A stretch of 64,000 nt of DNA from CAZGUX01 sp964529305 (GCA_964529305.1 CAZGUX010000257.1:1-64000); one strand, 5' to 3'. Counted from the first letter of the stretch, positions 53,153 through 61,904 are shown. The notes: generated from the sequence alone by a model not told the origin. Program-made: numbers and translations.

Positions 53153-53281
53153 TCCTCACTCCCGACGTTCAGCTTAGCAGTGACGCAACCGTGTGTTCCG
53201 CAAAGCAGAGTGCTTACAAGGAATCCCGACGCGCGTGGTTCCGGCGAGGACACTGTCGATTGTATTGATGAAGGAGGTTGC

Positions 53282-53893
53282 CTAGAGTTGAGCCAGCCAA
53301 CGTCGACGTGACCATATCCCGAGCGTCGAAAGGCCGATGACCAACAATGCCAGACTGGAGAACTCAGAAGGCTCCGCTACCGATACAGGGCCAGGAGTTG
53401 CGGTGCTCGAAAACAGTTGCAGAGTTCCACCGCTGTTGTTACCGCTGAAGCTCCAATTGAACGGTGTGGCGTCAAAACCAGAACTGGTAACGGCCCCTGT
53501 ACCCGCAAGGGCAAGATGGTTTGCACCCTGGCTGACACTTGTGAGGTCTTCCAAGCCAAACTGAAACCCGCCCACAGACCAAAGGGAGGTGACCGGTGAA
53601 AAAGGTGCAAACGTAAAATCAGTCAGACTGACCGGCCAAAAAGCCAGCCCACTGAAATCACCCGTTGCCTGGGTGACAAGTCCCATAGTGAAGTTGATTC
53701 CGGTGGCGTCTTGGAGGCTCATTCCTCCAGAAACCGGGTTGCTTCCGCCAGTAGCCAGGAATGTCCCGAAGAAGCCCAATTCACCGTCGACCAAATCTGC
53801 CCTCGCCGGTTGTGCGGCCCCCAGCGTGAGACAGAGAAGAGCCACGACCACGGCTATGGCCCGGACTGTCGGTGCGTTATGCGTCTTGAGCAT
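53282..53893 (-). CDS. PEP-CTERM sorting-domain protein
   Basis: A 203-residue exported protein. Its ATG at 53893 follows GGAGGAGG; the longer frame to 53947 is less likely. A signal peptide (RAIAVVVALLCLTLGAAQPARA) leads into a beta-rich mature part. The C-terminus has a PEP-like motif (VAEPSEFSS), a hydrophobic helix (LALLVIGLSTLGIW) and the final basic cluster SRRRW, the sorting signal read by exosortase. It would be exported and processed at the cell surface, probably with extracellular polysaccharide. Located beside the TPR protein. Confidence 0.88.
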   Translation of the reverse strand: MLKTHNAPTVRAIAVVVALLCLTLGAAQPARADLVDGELGFFGTFLATGGSNPVSGGMSLQDATGINFTMGLVTQATGDFSGLAFWPVSLTDFTFAPFSPVTSLWSVGGFQFGLEDLTSVSQGANHLALAGTGAVTSSGFDATPFNWSFSGNNSGGTLQLFSSTATPGPVSVAEPSEFSSLALLVIGLSTLGIWSRRRWLAQL

Positions 53894-54282
53894 TTGGCCA
53901 CCCTCCTCCGGGAAAACCTCCCCGGCAACAATGGTAAAAAGTACCATGCCGATGATGCGGAAATCAAGTAAGGATTCGGTACCGTTGTCCTTTTTAGTAC
54001 TGTAGTACTAAGGCCCCACGGGTGCTGAAACAACGTCGATTCCAGACCAGCGCGACTCGCCTTGGACCCTACCTTGATCTAAAGCGGGCGTGCCATCTCC
54101 ATGATTCTAGACGATCCTGCTTTGAAGGCAATCGGCGATCGTCACACACGTAGATCGCACCGCGGGTCGAATAGCTCCTGATGTGCAGTGCAACTGGCAG
54201 TCGGAGGGCGCGGAAGGGGGAGCTGCAGATTTTGCGGTTGCCCGGACCCGAACGGGCCGTAGACGGATCGGCTGAGAATACG
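53894..54282. other. intergenic region with palindrome, no gene
   Basis: The 389 bases between the PEP-CTERM gene and the tRNA contain the A/T-rich palindrome at 53994-54011. A sigma-54-type -24/-12 motif was looked for upstream of the PEP-CTERM gene and not found. Confidence 0.5.
53994..54011. promoter_or_regulatory. perfect 8-bp inverted repeat TTAGTACT-GT-AGTACTAA
   Basis: The repeat is about 100 bases before the PEP-CTERM gene start (minus strand) and is unusually A/T-rich for this genome. It may be an operator for a dimeric regulator. Confidence 0.5.
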
Positions 54283-54359
54283 TGGCGCGCCCGGAGAGAC
54301 TCGAACTCCCGACCTACTGGTTCGAAGCCAGCCGCTCTATCCACCTGAGCTACGGGCGC
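54283..54359 (-). tRNA. tRNA-Arg (anticodon TCG)
   Basis: The minus strand folds into a full cloverleaf: acceptor GCGCCCG pairs with CGGGCGC, D arm GCTC...GAGC, anticodon stem GCTGG/CCAGT around loop CTTCGAA (anticodon TCG), and T arm GGGAG/CTCTC with TTCGAGT. Discriminator is G73 and the 3' CCA is encoded (54283-54285). It decodes CGA as arginine. It is a single tRNA next to the CYTH gene. Confidence 0.95.
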
Positions 54360-54391
54360 GCGCCATTCGCTATTATACTGGGCAACTCCCC

Positions 54392-54952
54392 GTGGCCCAA
54401 GGCAATCACGAAGTCGAAATCAAATTGAGGGTCGAGACGGCCCCGCAGGCGCGGCGGTTGATCCGGCGAAACGGCTTTCGGAGGATTCGCGCGCGCGTCT
54501 TCGAAGCGAATATCGTCTATGACACCCCGGACCTCTCTCTCCGTTCGTCGAAGCAGCTTCTCCGCATCCGAACTGCGGGCCGGACGACGACCCTGACCTT
54601 CAAAGGCGCCCCTTTGGCGGCCCGGCACAAGAAGAGGGAAGAAATCGAGTTGACGCTCTCGAATGCCGCCGCGATGGACGTGATCTTCGGCCGCCTCGGC
54701 TATTCGCCCGCCTTCCGATACGAGAAGTACCGGACCGAGTTTCAGCGGCCCGGTGAACCCGGCATCGTGACGCTGGACGAAACCCCGATCGGCGTGTTCC
54801 TGGAACTCGAAGGACCGCCGCGATGGATCGACCGCACTGCCAGGACGCTCGGATTCAAGAGGAGCGACTACATCACGTTGAGCTACGGGTCCTTGTATAT
54901 CGAGTCCTGCAAGGCTCGAGGAGTGACGCCGGCGGAGATGGTTTTCGGCTGA
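54392..54952 (+). CDS. CYTH-domain protein (class IV adenylate cyclase/triphosphatase-like)
   Basis: A 186-residue protein of the CYTH family with the defining EVEIK at residues 7-11, then LRIRTAGRTTTLTFKG and REEIELTL, alternating charged strands of the triphosphate tunnel. Members hydrolyse inorganic or thiamine triphosphate or make cAMP. The GTG at 54392 is the start. No other gene of an operon is close. Confidence 0.9.
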   Translation: MAQGNHEVEIKLRVETAPQARRLIRRNGFRRIRARVFEANIVYDTPDLSLRSSKQLLRIRTAGRTTTLTFKGAPLAARHKKREEIELTLSNAAAMDVIFGRLGYSPAFRYEKYRTEFQRPGEPGIVTLDETPIGVFLELEGPPRWIDRTARTLGFKRSDYITLSYGSLYIESCKARGVTPAEMVFG

Positions 54953-55005
54953 GCGGTCTGCCTCCCGGCTGGCGCTCTACCTCCATCCCGCGTGAGAATC
55001 GTCGT

Positions 55006-56253
55006 ATGGCCACAAGAACCGATGTCCTGGTGGTGGGCGGCGGCGTCATCGGCGTATGCAGCGCCTACTACCTCCGGCGCGCGGGGTTCGGCGTCGACCT
55101 GATCGAGAGGGACCAGATCGGATCGGGCTGCTCTCACGGGAACGCCGGCCTGATCGTGCCGAGTCACAGCGTGCCTCTGGCCGCGCCCGGCGTGGTGGCC
55201 AAGGGTCTCAAGTGGATGTGGAATCCCGAAAGCCCGTTCTATCTGAAGCCGCGGGCGGATCCCGCATTCCTGGCCTGGTTGGCGCGGTTCGCCTGGGCCT
55301 CGCGCGAGCCCGCCGCCCTGCGGGCGATTCCGCCCTTGCGCGATCTGCTGCAGGCCAGCCGGCGCCTGTACGATGAACTCCATGACTCCGGCGCCGCTGC
55401 GTTCTTCTACGACCGGCGCGGCATGCTGAACCTCTACCGCAGCGAGGAGGCGATCGGGGAGGCGATGAAGGAGGTTGAACTCCTCGGCCGCTTCGGTATC
55501 CGGGCGCGGGCCGTCCCGCTTGACGAAGTCCGGTCGATCGCTCCGAGGGTGCAGCCGTCGGTGGTGGGGGGTATTCTGCACGAAGAGGACGCGCATTTGC
55601 AGCCGCGCGAGTTTGTCACGGGTCTGGCCGCCGCGGCCGAGGCCCTCGGGGCAACGCTGCATCGGGGCGCCGCCGTGGAGCGACTCGAAACCGCCGGTGG
55701 CCGCGTGAAGACGGTCGTCACTGGCAAGGGCGATTTCGAGCCAAAGCACGTGGTGTTGGCCACGGGTTCGTGGACCCCGGAGATCGCGCGCTCGCTACCG
55801 GTCAACGTGCCGATCCAGCCGGCCAAGGGCTACAGCATCACGTGCAAGATGCCGGACGGCTTTCCGGCGGTTCCGCTGGGGTTCTCGGAGCGCAAGGTGG
55901 TGGCGACGCCCATGGGCTCGACGCTGCGGTTTGGCGGGACGCTGGAACTGGCGGGTTTTGACGAGTCGATCAACCAGCGGCGCGTATCGGCGGTTCGCAA
56001 CGCGGTTCCGGTTTATCTCAACGGCATCGAGCGGTTGGAGGAACTGGAGGTTTGGCGTGGCTTTCGCCCGTGCACTCCCGATGGCCTGCCAATGATCGGT
56101 CGAGCGGCAACTCTGGACAACTTGGTGCTAGCCACCGGACACGGGATGTTAGGAATGTCGCTGGGACCCGTCACCGGGTTGCTGGTATCGGAGATCCTCA
56201 GTGGGCAGCGGCCTTCGTTCGACCTGACGCCGTTCCGGCCCGGTAGGTTCTAA
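55006..56253 (+). CDS. FAD-dependent D-amino-acid dehydrogenase-like oxidoreductase
   Basis: A 415-residue DAO-family enzyme. The N-terminal FAD-binding motif is VLVVGGGVIGVCSAYYLRRAG (about 8-29), with GSGCSHGNAGLIVPS (about 40-55) as in DadA, and a C-terminal GFRPCTPDGLPMIGR plus ATGHGMLGMSLGP. It probably oxidises D-amino acids, passing electrons to quinone. The ATG at 55006 is used; upstream in-frame sequence antisense to nothing useful is not family-like. Its 3' end overlaps the convergent HicB-like gene. Confidence 0.9.
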   Translation: MATRTDVLVVGGGVIGVCSAYYLRRAGFGVDLIERDQIGSGCSHGNAGLIVPSHSVPLAAPGVVAKGLKWMWNPESPFYLKPRADPAFLAWLARFAWASREPAALRAIPPLRDLLQASRRLYDELHDSGAAAFFYDRRGMLNLYRSEEAIGEAMKEVELLGRFGIRARAVPLDEVRSIAPRVQPSVVGGILHEEDAHLQPREFVTGLAAAAEALGATLHRGAAVERLETAGGRVKTVVTGKGDFEPKHVVLATGSWTPEIARSLPVNVPIQPAKGYSITCKMPDGFPAVPLGFSERKVVATPMGSTLRFGGTLELAGFDESINQRRVSAVRNAVPVYLNGIERLEELEVWRGFRPCTPDGLPMIGRAATLDNLVLATGHGMLGMSLGPVTGLLVSEILSGQRPSFDLTPFRPGRF

Positions 56254-56429
56254 ACAGGCTGACCGCCAGCCCTGTGAGCAATCCGGTCGACCACAATCTC
56301 ACGGGCGACCGTCTGCGCCCGCTCGATCGCGTCCTGCTTCGACTCGCCATAAAGCAGGATATTCAAATCGGCAACTTCAGCGATCCAGCGGCCGTCGACC
56401 TCACGGTCGAGCTCAATTGTGAGCTTCAT
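56250..56429 (-). CDS. HicB-family antitoxin-like small protein (orphan)
   Basis: A 59-residue gene read by translating the minus strand: MKLTIELDREVDGRWIAEVA, then DLNILLYGESKQDAIERAQT and VAREIVVDRIAH. This is the short beta-alpha-beta HicB/UPF0150 pattern (ELDREEDGRWIAEVPDLPG). GAGGG lies a few bases before its ATG (56429). It overlaps the end of the DadA-like gene by 4 bases on the other strand. No toxin partner lies beside it. Confidence 0.85.
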   Translation of the reverse strand: MKLTIELDREVDGRWIAEVADLNILLYGESKQDAIERAQTVAREIVVDRIAHRAGGQPV

Positions 56430-56469
56430 ACCCTCAGGTTATCAACCGCGGCATGCCGCTTTCTCGAGG

Positions 56470-57468
56470 CTACGGCCGGTATGTCTTCGAGAACTGATTG
56501 CGGCTGTTGGTGACTGTGAACTCGGCATTGCTCTTCGCCGAGACCTTGAGACCGTAGCCCTTGCAGTTCTCTTCCACGTTGGCGATCAGTTTCTCGTCGC
56601 CATTGAACTCTTTCCCTGCCGGCACGGAGAAGTGGACCTGCCACAGGTCCTGCAAGCCGGGGGACGCTTTCAACACCTGAAAAGCACCGGGGGAGCCGCC
56701 TTTGGTTGCACCGTTGTTCATCACCGCTACCCGCGGACGAATCCCGTGCACCACCGTCGCGGGTCCCGAGGCGTCCATGCCGTGGTGCGTGGTGAGATAC
56801 AGATCGACATTACCCAGCAGGTTGTTGGGGCAGACCAGTTCGTTTTCCTTGTTCCACGTGAGATCGCCGAGATCGAGGAACCGGAACTTCCCAAGGGTGA
56901 TCAGGACACCCACCGAGCGTGCGTTCTCCGTCTTGTCCAGCGCCTTCTCCGTCTTGCTCGCGCAGACGGGATTGGCCGCGCCGCCGCCATTGATCGCCTT
57001 CGGCAGGCGGTCGCCCGCGGCCGAAACTACCACGGCCTGGATGCCTTTGATCGGGATCCGGTCTCCCGCCTTCACCTGGATGTGCTTGCCCTTGTCCCGT
57101 GCGGACTTGTAGGCGCCAAACAGCGCGTCAGGATTCTTGCCGCTCTCGACGCTGGGTCCATGGTCGACGAAGTGCACAATCGGGATCTTGGCCGCGATCT
57201 CCGGGACGCCGCCGATGTGGTCGAGGTGGTAGTGCGTGGCGACGAAGTAGTCGATCCGCTTGAGGCCGACCTGTTTGGCGGCGTCGGCGATGCGGGAAGA
57301 ATCCCGGCCGTTGAATCCCGGCCATCCGGCATCGACCAGCATGGATTCGCCGGAAGGAGACACGATCAGGGTCGCCTGCCCGCCCTCCACGTCGATGAAA
57401 TACAGATCGAGGGTCCTCGCGCCGAAAGACAGGGCGCAGAACACGAAACCAAGTAACCACGAACGCAT
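56470..57468 (-). CDS. exported metallo-beta-lactamase-fold hydrolase
   Basis: A 332-residue protein with a signal peptide (SWLLGFVFCALSFGARTL). The MBL fold is marked by LDLYFIDVEGGQATLIVSP, the metal motif THYHLDHIGG (about 78-87), LDLGDLTW and TTHHGMD. The pattern is nearest to the ComEC/Rec2-like MBL domain, a stand-alone exported hydrolase of unknown substrate. It is the upstream neighbour of the small HicB-like gene on the same strand, 40 bases away. Confidence 0.88.
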   Translation of the reverse strand: MRSWLLGFVFCALSFGARTLDLYFIDVEGGQATLIVSPSGESMLVDAGWPGFNGRDSSRIADAAKQVGLKRIDYFVATHYHLDHIGGVPEIAAKIPIVHFVDHGPSVESGKNPDALFGAYKSARDKGKHIQVKAGDRIPIKGIQAVVVSAAGDRLPKAINGGGAANPVCASKTEKALDKTENARSVGVLITLGKFRFLDLGDLTWNKENELVCPNNLLGNVDLYLTTHHGMDASGPATVVHGIRPRVAVMNNGATKGGSPGAFQVLKASPGLQDLWQVHFSVPAGKEFNGDEKLIANVEENCKGYGLKVSAKSNAEFTVTNSRNQFSKTYRP

Positions 57469-57544
57469 GGCCGTAGGCTATCACAAGGGGTTGGAGCGGG
57501 CGGGGAGGACCGCTCGGACGCTCGCGGCACGGATGAGAACGTGT

Positions 57545-57655
57545 GCGGAAATTGGGAACAGCGACCTCTCCCTAATGCGTGGGGTTGTTTCCTCTGAGCC
57601 GCGACTCTTCCGGGCCGCGACCATCATGGGAGCGGTCGTTGTTCCCGATTTCCGC
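57545..57655. repeat. long inverted repeat / hairpin element
   Basis: GCGGAAATTGGGAACAGCGACC (57545-57566) pairs with 57634-57655 over 22 positions, with two G-U wobbles; the stem continues inward with CTCCC at 57568-57572 against GGGAG at 57628-57632. The loop is about 55 bases. Part of the loop (AGCCGCGACC...GGGAGCGGT) recurs at 58690-58715. The two wobble pairs suggest selection on RNA pairing or a mobile intergenic element. Confidence 0.7.
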
Positions 57656-57773
57656 TTTCCAGCCGTCGGCTCCAGCGCTCAGTTCTGTCCGAGCGGCCTG
57701 TCGGCGGCTCGCCAATCACGATATCCTGATTCTTCGGGCCTGGGTTCAAACCAGATCAGCAAAGGAGTCCGTG

Positions 57774-58661
57774 ATGTCCCGTTTTTCCAGACGTGATTTT
57801 CTGAAGGGCGCCGCCGTGTCGGCGGGAACTCTCGCCGTGGGCGGGTCCATCGCTCACGCCGCGAAGAAGAGCGCGACCGATTGGGTGACGCTCGGCAACT
57901 CCGGCGTCAAGGTAACCCGGCTCGCCTTCGGCACCGGCACCTTCGGCGGAAAAGTGCAGCGCGATCTCGGTCAGGAGCAGTTCACGCGCCTGGTCCGCCA
58001 CGCCTACGACCGCGGCATCCGATTCTTCGAGACCGCCGACGCCTACGACCAGATGCATGAAATGCTGGCCGAAGCCTTGAAAGGCATTCCGCGCGACACG
58101 TACCGCCTGATGACCAAGTTCCGCTGGCGCGAGTCCGACAATGCGCAGGCGACCATCGACCGGTTCCGCAAGGAACTCAACTCGGAGTACTTCGACATCC
58201 TGCTGATTCACTGCGTGCGGACCGCGGGTTGGACGGAGGAGTTGAAGCGCCTGCGCGACCAGTTCTCCGAGGTCAAGCACCAGAAGATCATCCTGGCGCA
58301 CGGCGCCTCGTGTCACGGCATCCTGCCCTTGCGGGCGTTCCCCGACAACCGGTGGCTGGATGTAGCGCTCTTGAGGGTCAACCACAACGGAACCCGCATG
58401 GACAACCTCCAAGGCGATGACAAAGGAAATGGCTTGGTGCCCGAAGTCATCAGCCACATCAAAAAGGTCCATGGACAAGGCACCGGCGTCATCGGCATGA
58501 AGATCATGGGCGAGGGCGCGTTCCGGTCTCCCGAAGTGCGGGACGAATCGATCCGGTTTGTCACGAGACTCGGCGCGGTGGACTCGATGACGATCGGCTA
58601 CAAGTCCCCGGCCGAGATCGACGAGGCGATCGAGCGCTTGAACCGGCACCTGAACGCCTAA
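57774..58661 (+). CDS. Tat-exported aldo/keto reductase
   Basis: A 295-residue protein with a twin-arginine signal (SRRDFLKGAAVSAGTLAVGG, residues 5-25) and an aldo/keto reductase barrel: FFETADAYD (catalytic Asp/Tyr region), LMTKFRW (Lys), DILLIHCVR (His), IGMKIMGEG. AAAGGAG lies 6-12 bases before the ATG at 57774, which settles the start. NADPH cofactor and substrate are not readable. The upstream gap holds the hairpin element. Confidence 0.9.
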   Translation: MSRFSRRDFLKGAAVSAGTLAVGGSIAHAAKKSATDWVTLGNSGVKVTRLAFGTGTFGGKVQRDLGQEQFTRLVRHAYDRGIRFFETADAYDQMHEMLAEALKGIPRDTYRLMTKFRWRESDNAQATIDRFRKELNSEYFDILLIHCVRTAGWTEELKRLRDQFSEVKHQKIILAHGASCHGILPLRAFPDNRWLDVALLRVNHNGTRMDNLQGDDKGNGLVPEVISHIKKVHGQGTGVIGMKIMGEGAFRSPEVRDESIRFVTRLGAVDSMTIGYKSPAEIDEAIERLNRHLNA

Positions 58662-58685
58662 ACCGAATCCGAGCCACGCCCAAGC

Positions 58686-58715
58686 TACTGAGCCGCGACC
58701 GTCAGGGAGCGGTGG
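58686..58715. repeat. partial copy of the intergenic repeat at 57595-57638
   Basis: TGAGCCGCGACCGTCAGGGAGCGGT resembles the loop of the hairpin element 1.1 kb upstream. It lies between the aldo/keto reductase and GH2 genes. Confidence 0.5.
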
Positions 58716-58799
58716 CGCCTGTCCCCGAGTTATTTCACAGCCGCTCCCGATCGGCTTCTTTGTTCCCTCGCACAAGCGCCCACGCCCCTGCGTTCGTCC

Positions 58800-60593
58800 C
58801 TACCTCAGCCTCTCGTTCAACTCCCGAATCGCCTTCACGTCGAACTTCGGCTTGCGGTCGTACGTCATCAACCCATTCACCTCCTGCTCGACGTCCGTGA
58901 TCTGCGTATAGCAGATCCCCATGAACGCGGGGATTCGGGCGATCGCGTCGTAGAGGCTGCCTAGCCTCGCGAAAGCCGCCTCCGGCGTTTTCTCCACGCC
59001 CGAGTATCCCCACGATTCCGGCGGCGCCTGCGCTCCCGGCGGAATGTAGGCAATGCCGCCGAACTCGCTCAGGAAGATCGGCGAGCCGTTGTACCGGAAC
59101 CCGGGCGCGAGAATGCCGCGGGCATTGTTGGGCACTGAGTAGCCCGGTTTGCCCAGGTCCTTGTACTTGCCGTACAGAAGAGATCCGTCCCGCGCATAGT
59201 CGTGAATGCCGAACAGGTCGGTCATGTTCGTGTGCTGCCAGCCGTCGTTGTCGATCACGAAGCGAGACGGGTCGAGCGAGCGCGTCAGCGAATACAGGGC
59301 CTGCAGGTGCGCTGGTTGCGCCGGGTCGGCAAGATTGTCCACGCCCCAGCTTTCATTGATGGGCACCCACATGATCACCGAGGGGTGATTGTAGTCGCGC
59401 GCTACAGCCTCCATCCATTCGCGGCTGAACTTCTGCGCGTAGACAGCATCGTACAGGTACGCATTCGCGATCTCGCCCGACACCAGGAATCCCATCTGGT
59501 CGGCCCAGTAAAGGAAGCGCGGATCTTCCACCTTCTGGTGTTTGCGCGCGCCGTTGAAGCCCATCTCCTTCGTCAGCCGAATGTCGTACCGGATGGCTTC
59601 GTCCGAGGGCGGGGTGATCGTGCTCTCCGGCCAGTAGCCCTGGTCGAGCACGAACTTCAGATACAGGGGACGCCCGTTCAGCGTCACGCGCCCGTTCTCG
59701 AGCGCCACGTGCCGGAAGCCGAAGTACGAGTGCACGCGGTCCAGAGTGCGGCCCGCTCGGCGGAGTTCGATCGTCAGGTCGTACAGATTCGGCGACGCCG
59801 GTGACCACAATTCCGGCGACTTCACGAACACCGCGTTGGCGGCTCGTGAGCCCTGCACGCGCGCCACGGACGAGGCGGCTGCCTGGCCCTTCCACTTCGC
59901 CGTCGCGTGAAACTCCAGGCCGTCCGCGGGTCTGTTTACCTGAGCCTCCAACCGGACGGTGCCGTCGTTCGAAGGAGTCACCCGCATGTGGTCGAAGTAG
60001 CTCTCGCCGGCTGCTTCCAGCCACACGGTTTGCCAGATCCCGGTGGTGCGCGTGTAGAAGATCCCACGCGACTTGGGTTCCCAGTATTGCTTGCCGCGCG
60101 GCTGATAGCGGTCGGTGGGTTGATCCTCCGCGCGCACCGTCAACGTGTTGCCGCCTGGCTTCAGCAACGGCGTGATGTCGAAAGCGAAGGGGACGCTCCC
60201 GCCTTCGTGCTCCCCGGCTTTCTGGCCGTTCACCCACACCGTCGCGTGATAGTCGACCGCGCCAAACTTGAGCACGACGCGCTTCCCCTTCCAGTCCGCC
60301 GGAATCGCGAACGAACGGCGATACCAGACGTAGGGGTGGAAAGAGGTGTCGGCAATGCCGGAGAGCCGTGTCTCAAACGCGAAGGGAACCGTAATGCCCC
60401 GCGAAAACGGCCGGCCGGAGGCAGCCCAGTTCTCGTCCAGGCCGCGATTGGCGTCATCGAACTCGAATTCCCATCGGCCGTTGAGCGTCAGCCACGGTTC
60501 GCGCTGGAACTGAGGCTGGGGATGTTCCGGGCGGGGAACCGGCTGAGCGGAGAGAAGAGTGCAGAATAGAAAGGCAGAAGATAAGGTCCGCAT
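58800..60593 (-). CDS. exported glycoside hydrolase family 2 enzyme (beta-galactosidase-like)
   Basis: A 597-residue protein with a signal peptide (LSSAFLFCTLLSAQPV), an N-terminal sugar-binding jelly roll (about 25-190; LNGRWEFEFDD, VWVNGQKAGEHEGGS), an Ig-like domain (about 190-285; YDLTIELRRAG), and a TIM barrel (about 285-595). The acid/base Glu is in VPINESWG and the nucleophile Glu in IFLSEFGG. It would release beta-linked sugars from oligosaccharides outside the cytoplasm. Short for a LacZ, without the C-terminal domains. Confidence 0.92.
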   Translation of the reverse strand: MRTLSSAFLFCTLLSAQPVPRPEHPQPQFQREPWLTLNGRWEFEFDDANRGLDENWAASGRPFSRGITVPFAFETRLSGIADTSFHPYVWYRRSFAIPADWKGKRVVLKFGAVDYHATVWVNGQKAGEHEGGSVPFAFDITPLLKPGGNTLTVRAEDQPTDRYQPRGKQYWEPKSRGIFYTRTTGIWQTVWLEAAGESYFDHMRVTPSNDGTVRLEAQVNRPADGLEFHATAKWKGQAAASSVARVQGSRAANAVFVKSPELWSPASPNLYDLTIELRRAGRTLDRVHSYFGFRHVALENGRVTLNGRPLYLKFVLDQGYWPESTITPPSDEAIRYDIRLTKEMGFNGARKHQKVEDPRFLYWADQMGFLVSGEIANAYLYDAVYAQKFSREWMEAVARDYNHPSVIMWVPINESWGVDNLADPAQPAHLQALYSLTRSLDPSRFVIDNDGWQHTNMTDLFGIHDYARDGSLLYGKYKDLGKPGYSVPNNARGILAPGFRYNGSPIFLSEFGGIAYIPPGAQAPPESWGYSGVEKTPEAAFARLGSLYDAIARIPAFMGICYTQITDVEQEVNGLMTYDRKPKFDVKAIRELNERLR

Positions 60594-60663
60594 AAGCTCT
60601 CCTTTGACGCTACCGCAGGGCGGCCGGGTTTGCCTGTAACTATGAGAGGATCAAAAGCAGGCC

Positions 60664-61602
60664 GTGCCTCCCCTGTCCGCACACCTCTGTGAACCCCACA
60701 CGATTGCCTCGCTGCGCGAGCAGTTTCGATCCAACCCGCCGTTTCCGCATGTCGTGTTCGACGGGTTGCTGGAACCGGCCTTTTGCCAGGCGCTCCAGCG
60801 GGAATTCCCCGCCTACGACGCAGCGTCGGCGCGCAATGAACTCGGGCGGACCGGCGGAAAGGCCGTGTTTCCGGAAGTGAACGAGTTAGGTCCGGCCTAT
60901 CGGCGGTTCGATCAACTCATCCAGTCCCCGGAATTCCTGGAATGGCTGGGACGCGTTACCGGCTTCGAGGGGCTTGAATACGATCCTGCCTACGTCGGCG
61001 GCGGCGCGCACCTCAACCTCAACGGCCAGGACCTGGACCTGCACGTCGACTTCAACTACCACCCTACCACCAGGCATCACCGCCGGCTGAACCTCATCCT
61101 GTTCCTCAACGAACACTGGGAGCAAACCTGGGGCGGTTGCCTGGAACTCCACCGCAATCCCAAGCGGCCGGAGGAAAACCAGGTGGCGCGCGTGACGCCG
61201 GCGGCCAACCGTTGTGTCATCTTCGAGACCTCGGAACGCTCCTGGCACGGCTTTGAGCGCATCGCGATGCCCGAGGAGCAGGCGCAACTGGGACGCCGTT
61301 CGCTGGCCGTTTACTTCTACACCCGGGACCGCCCGGCTGAAGAGACCGCGTCGCCGCACGGGACCTTCTACGTGCCGCGCCCTCTGCCGGACCGGTTCAT
61401 CGCCGGCCACACGCTGGACGAGCGCGACGTTCACGACCTGCAACTTCTGCTGGCGCGCCGGGATCAGCAGATCGAGCATCTCTACCAGCGGGAGATGGAG
61501 TTGTGGCGCGCTTTGGAGTCGCCGGCGGTACGGCTGGCCCAGAAACTCGCCGCTCCCGCTCGACGGGTGCGGCGTTGGCTGCGAGGAAAGAACGCCCGAT
61601 AA
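60664..61602 (+). CDS. 2-oxoglutarate/Fe(II)-dependent oxygenase
   Basis: A 312-residue protein starting at GTG 60664. Prolyl-4-hydroxylase-like Fe ligands are visible as LHVDFNYH (HxD, about 121-128) and SWHGFER (distal His, about 195-201), and RRSLAVYFYT supplies the 2OG-binding Arg. A C-terminal helical tail (about 245-312) ends in basic residues. Substrate unknown; similar proteins modify proteins or glycans in cell-surface clusters. It is divergent from GH2 and followed by a DUF104 gene. Confidence 0.82.
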   Translation: MPPLSAHLCEPHTIASLREQFRSNPPFPHVVFDGLLEPAFCQALQREFPAYDAASARNELGRTGGKAVFPEVNELGPAYRRFDQLIQSPEFLEWLGRVTGFEGLEYDPAYVGGGAHLNLNGQDLDLHVDFNYHPTTRHHRRLNLILFLNEHWEQTWGGCLELHRNPKRPEENQVARVTPAANRCVIFETSERSWHGFERIAMPEEQAQLGRRSLAVYFYTRDRPAEETASPHGTFYVPRPLPDRFIAGHTLDERDVHDLQLLLARRDQQIEHLYQREMELWRALESPAVRLAQKLAAPARRVRRWLRGKNAR

Positions 61603-61645
61603 ACTCTCGTACAAAGCGGCCTTTCGGTTCCGTCATAATGAGGAC

Positions 61646-61885
61646 ATGGTCAAGTCGGTGGAAGGAGTCTACCGCAACGGCAAAGTGGAACTCGTCGAGC
61701 CTGTCGCCGAGGCCGAAGGTTCACGAGTGATTGTGACTTGGGTACGGCCGGCCACCAGCATCGATCTTCGCGAGAGAGGAATTGATCAGTCGCAGGCTGC
61801 CGACCTGCGCCACCGGTTGGCCTCGTTCGCCGAGGACTGGGATCGCCCGGAAATGCAGGCGTATGATGAACTGCCATCGCGGTGA
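61646..61885 (+). CDS. DUF104/AF2212-like antitoxin
   Basis: A 79-residue protein opening with KSVEGVYRNGKVELVEPV, the signature of DUF104 (AF2212-like) antitoxins: a small beta barrel with a helical C-terminal tail that covers a PIN or MazF toxin. Downstream, overlapping by 23 bases, begins a frame MMNCHRGDVVLLQ that looks like the start of a PemK/MazF toxin but stops at once (61902-61904), so the partner is lost. Confidence 0.8.
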   Translation: MVKSVEGVYRNGKVELVEPVAEAEGSRVIVTWVRPATSIDLRERGIDQSQAADLRHRLASFAEDWDRPEMQAYDELPSR

Positions 61886-61904
61886 CGTCGTACTGCTTCA
61901 ATAG
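61863..61904 (+). pseudogene. truncated MazF/PemK-like toxin remnant
   Basis: The 13-residue frame MMNCHRGDVVLLQ matches the opening of PemK-type toxins (Y/H-RGDVVLV.FPF) and then hits TAG. The rest of the gene is missing; the convergent exported-protein gene ends at 61898. The toxin is therefore inactivated by loss of all but the first strand. Confidence 0.6.

Noticed and set aside
53894..54011. Sigma-54 promoter before the PEP-CTERM gene
   Set aside because: The minus-strand upstream sequence was checked for GG-N10-GC. No good match was found, despite rpoN being in the window.
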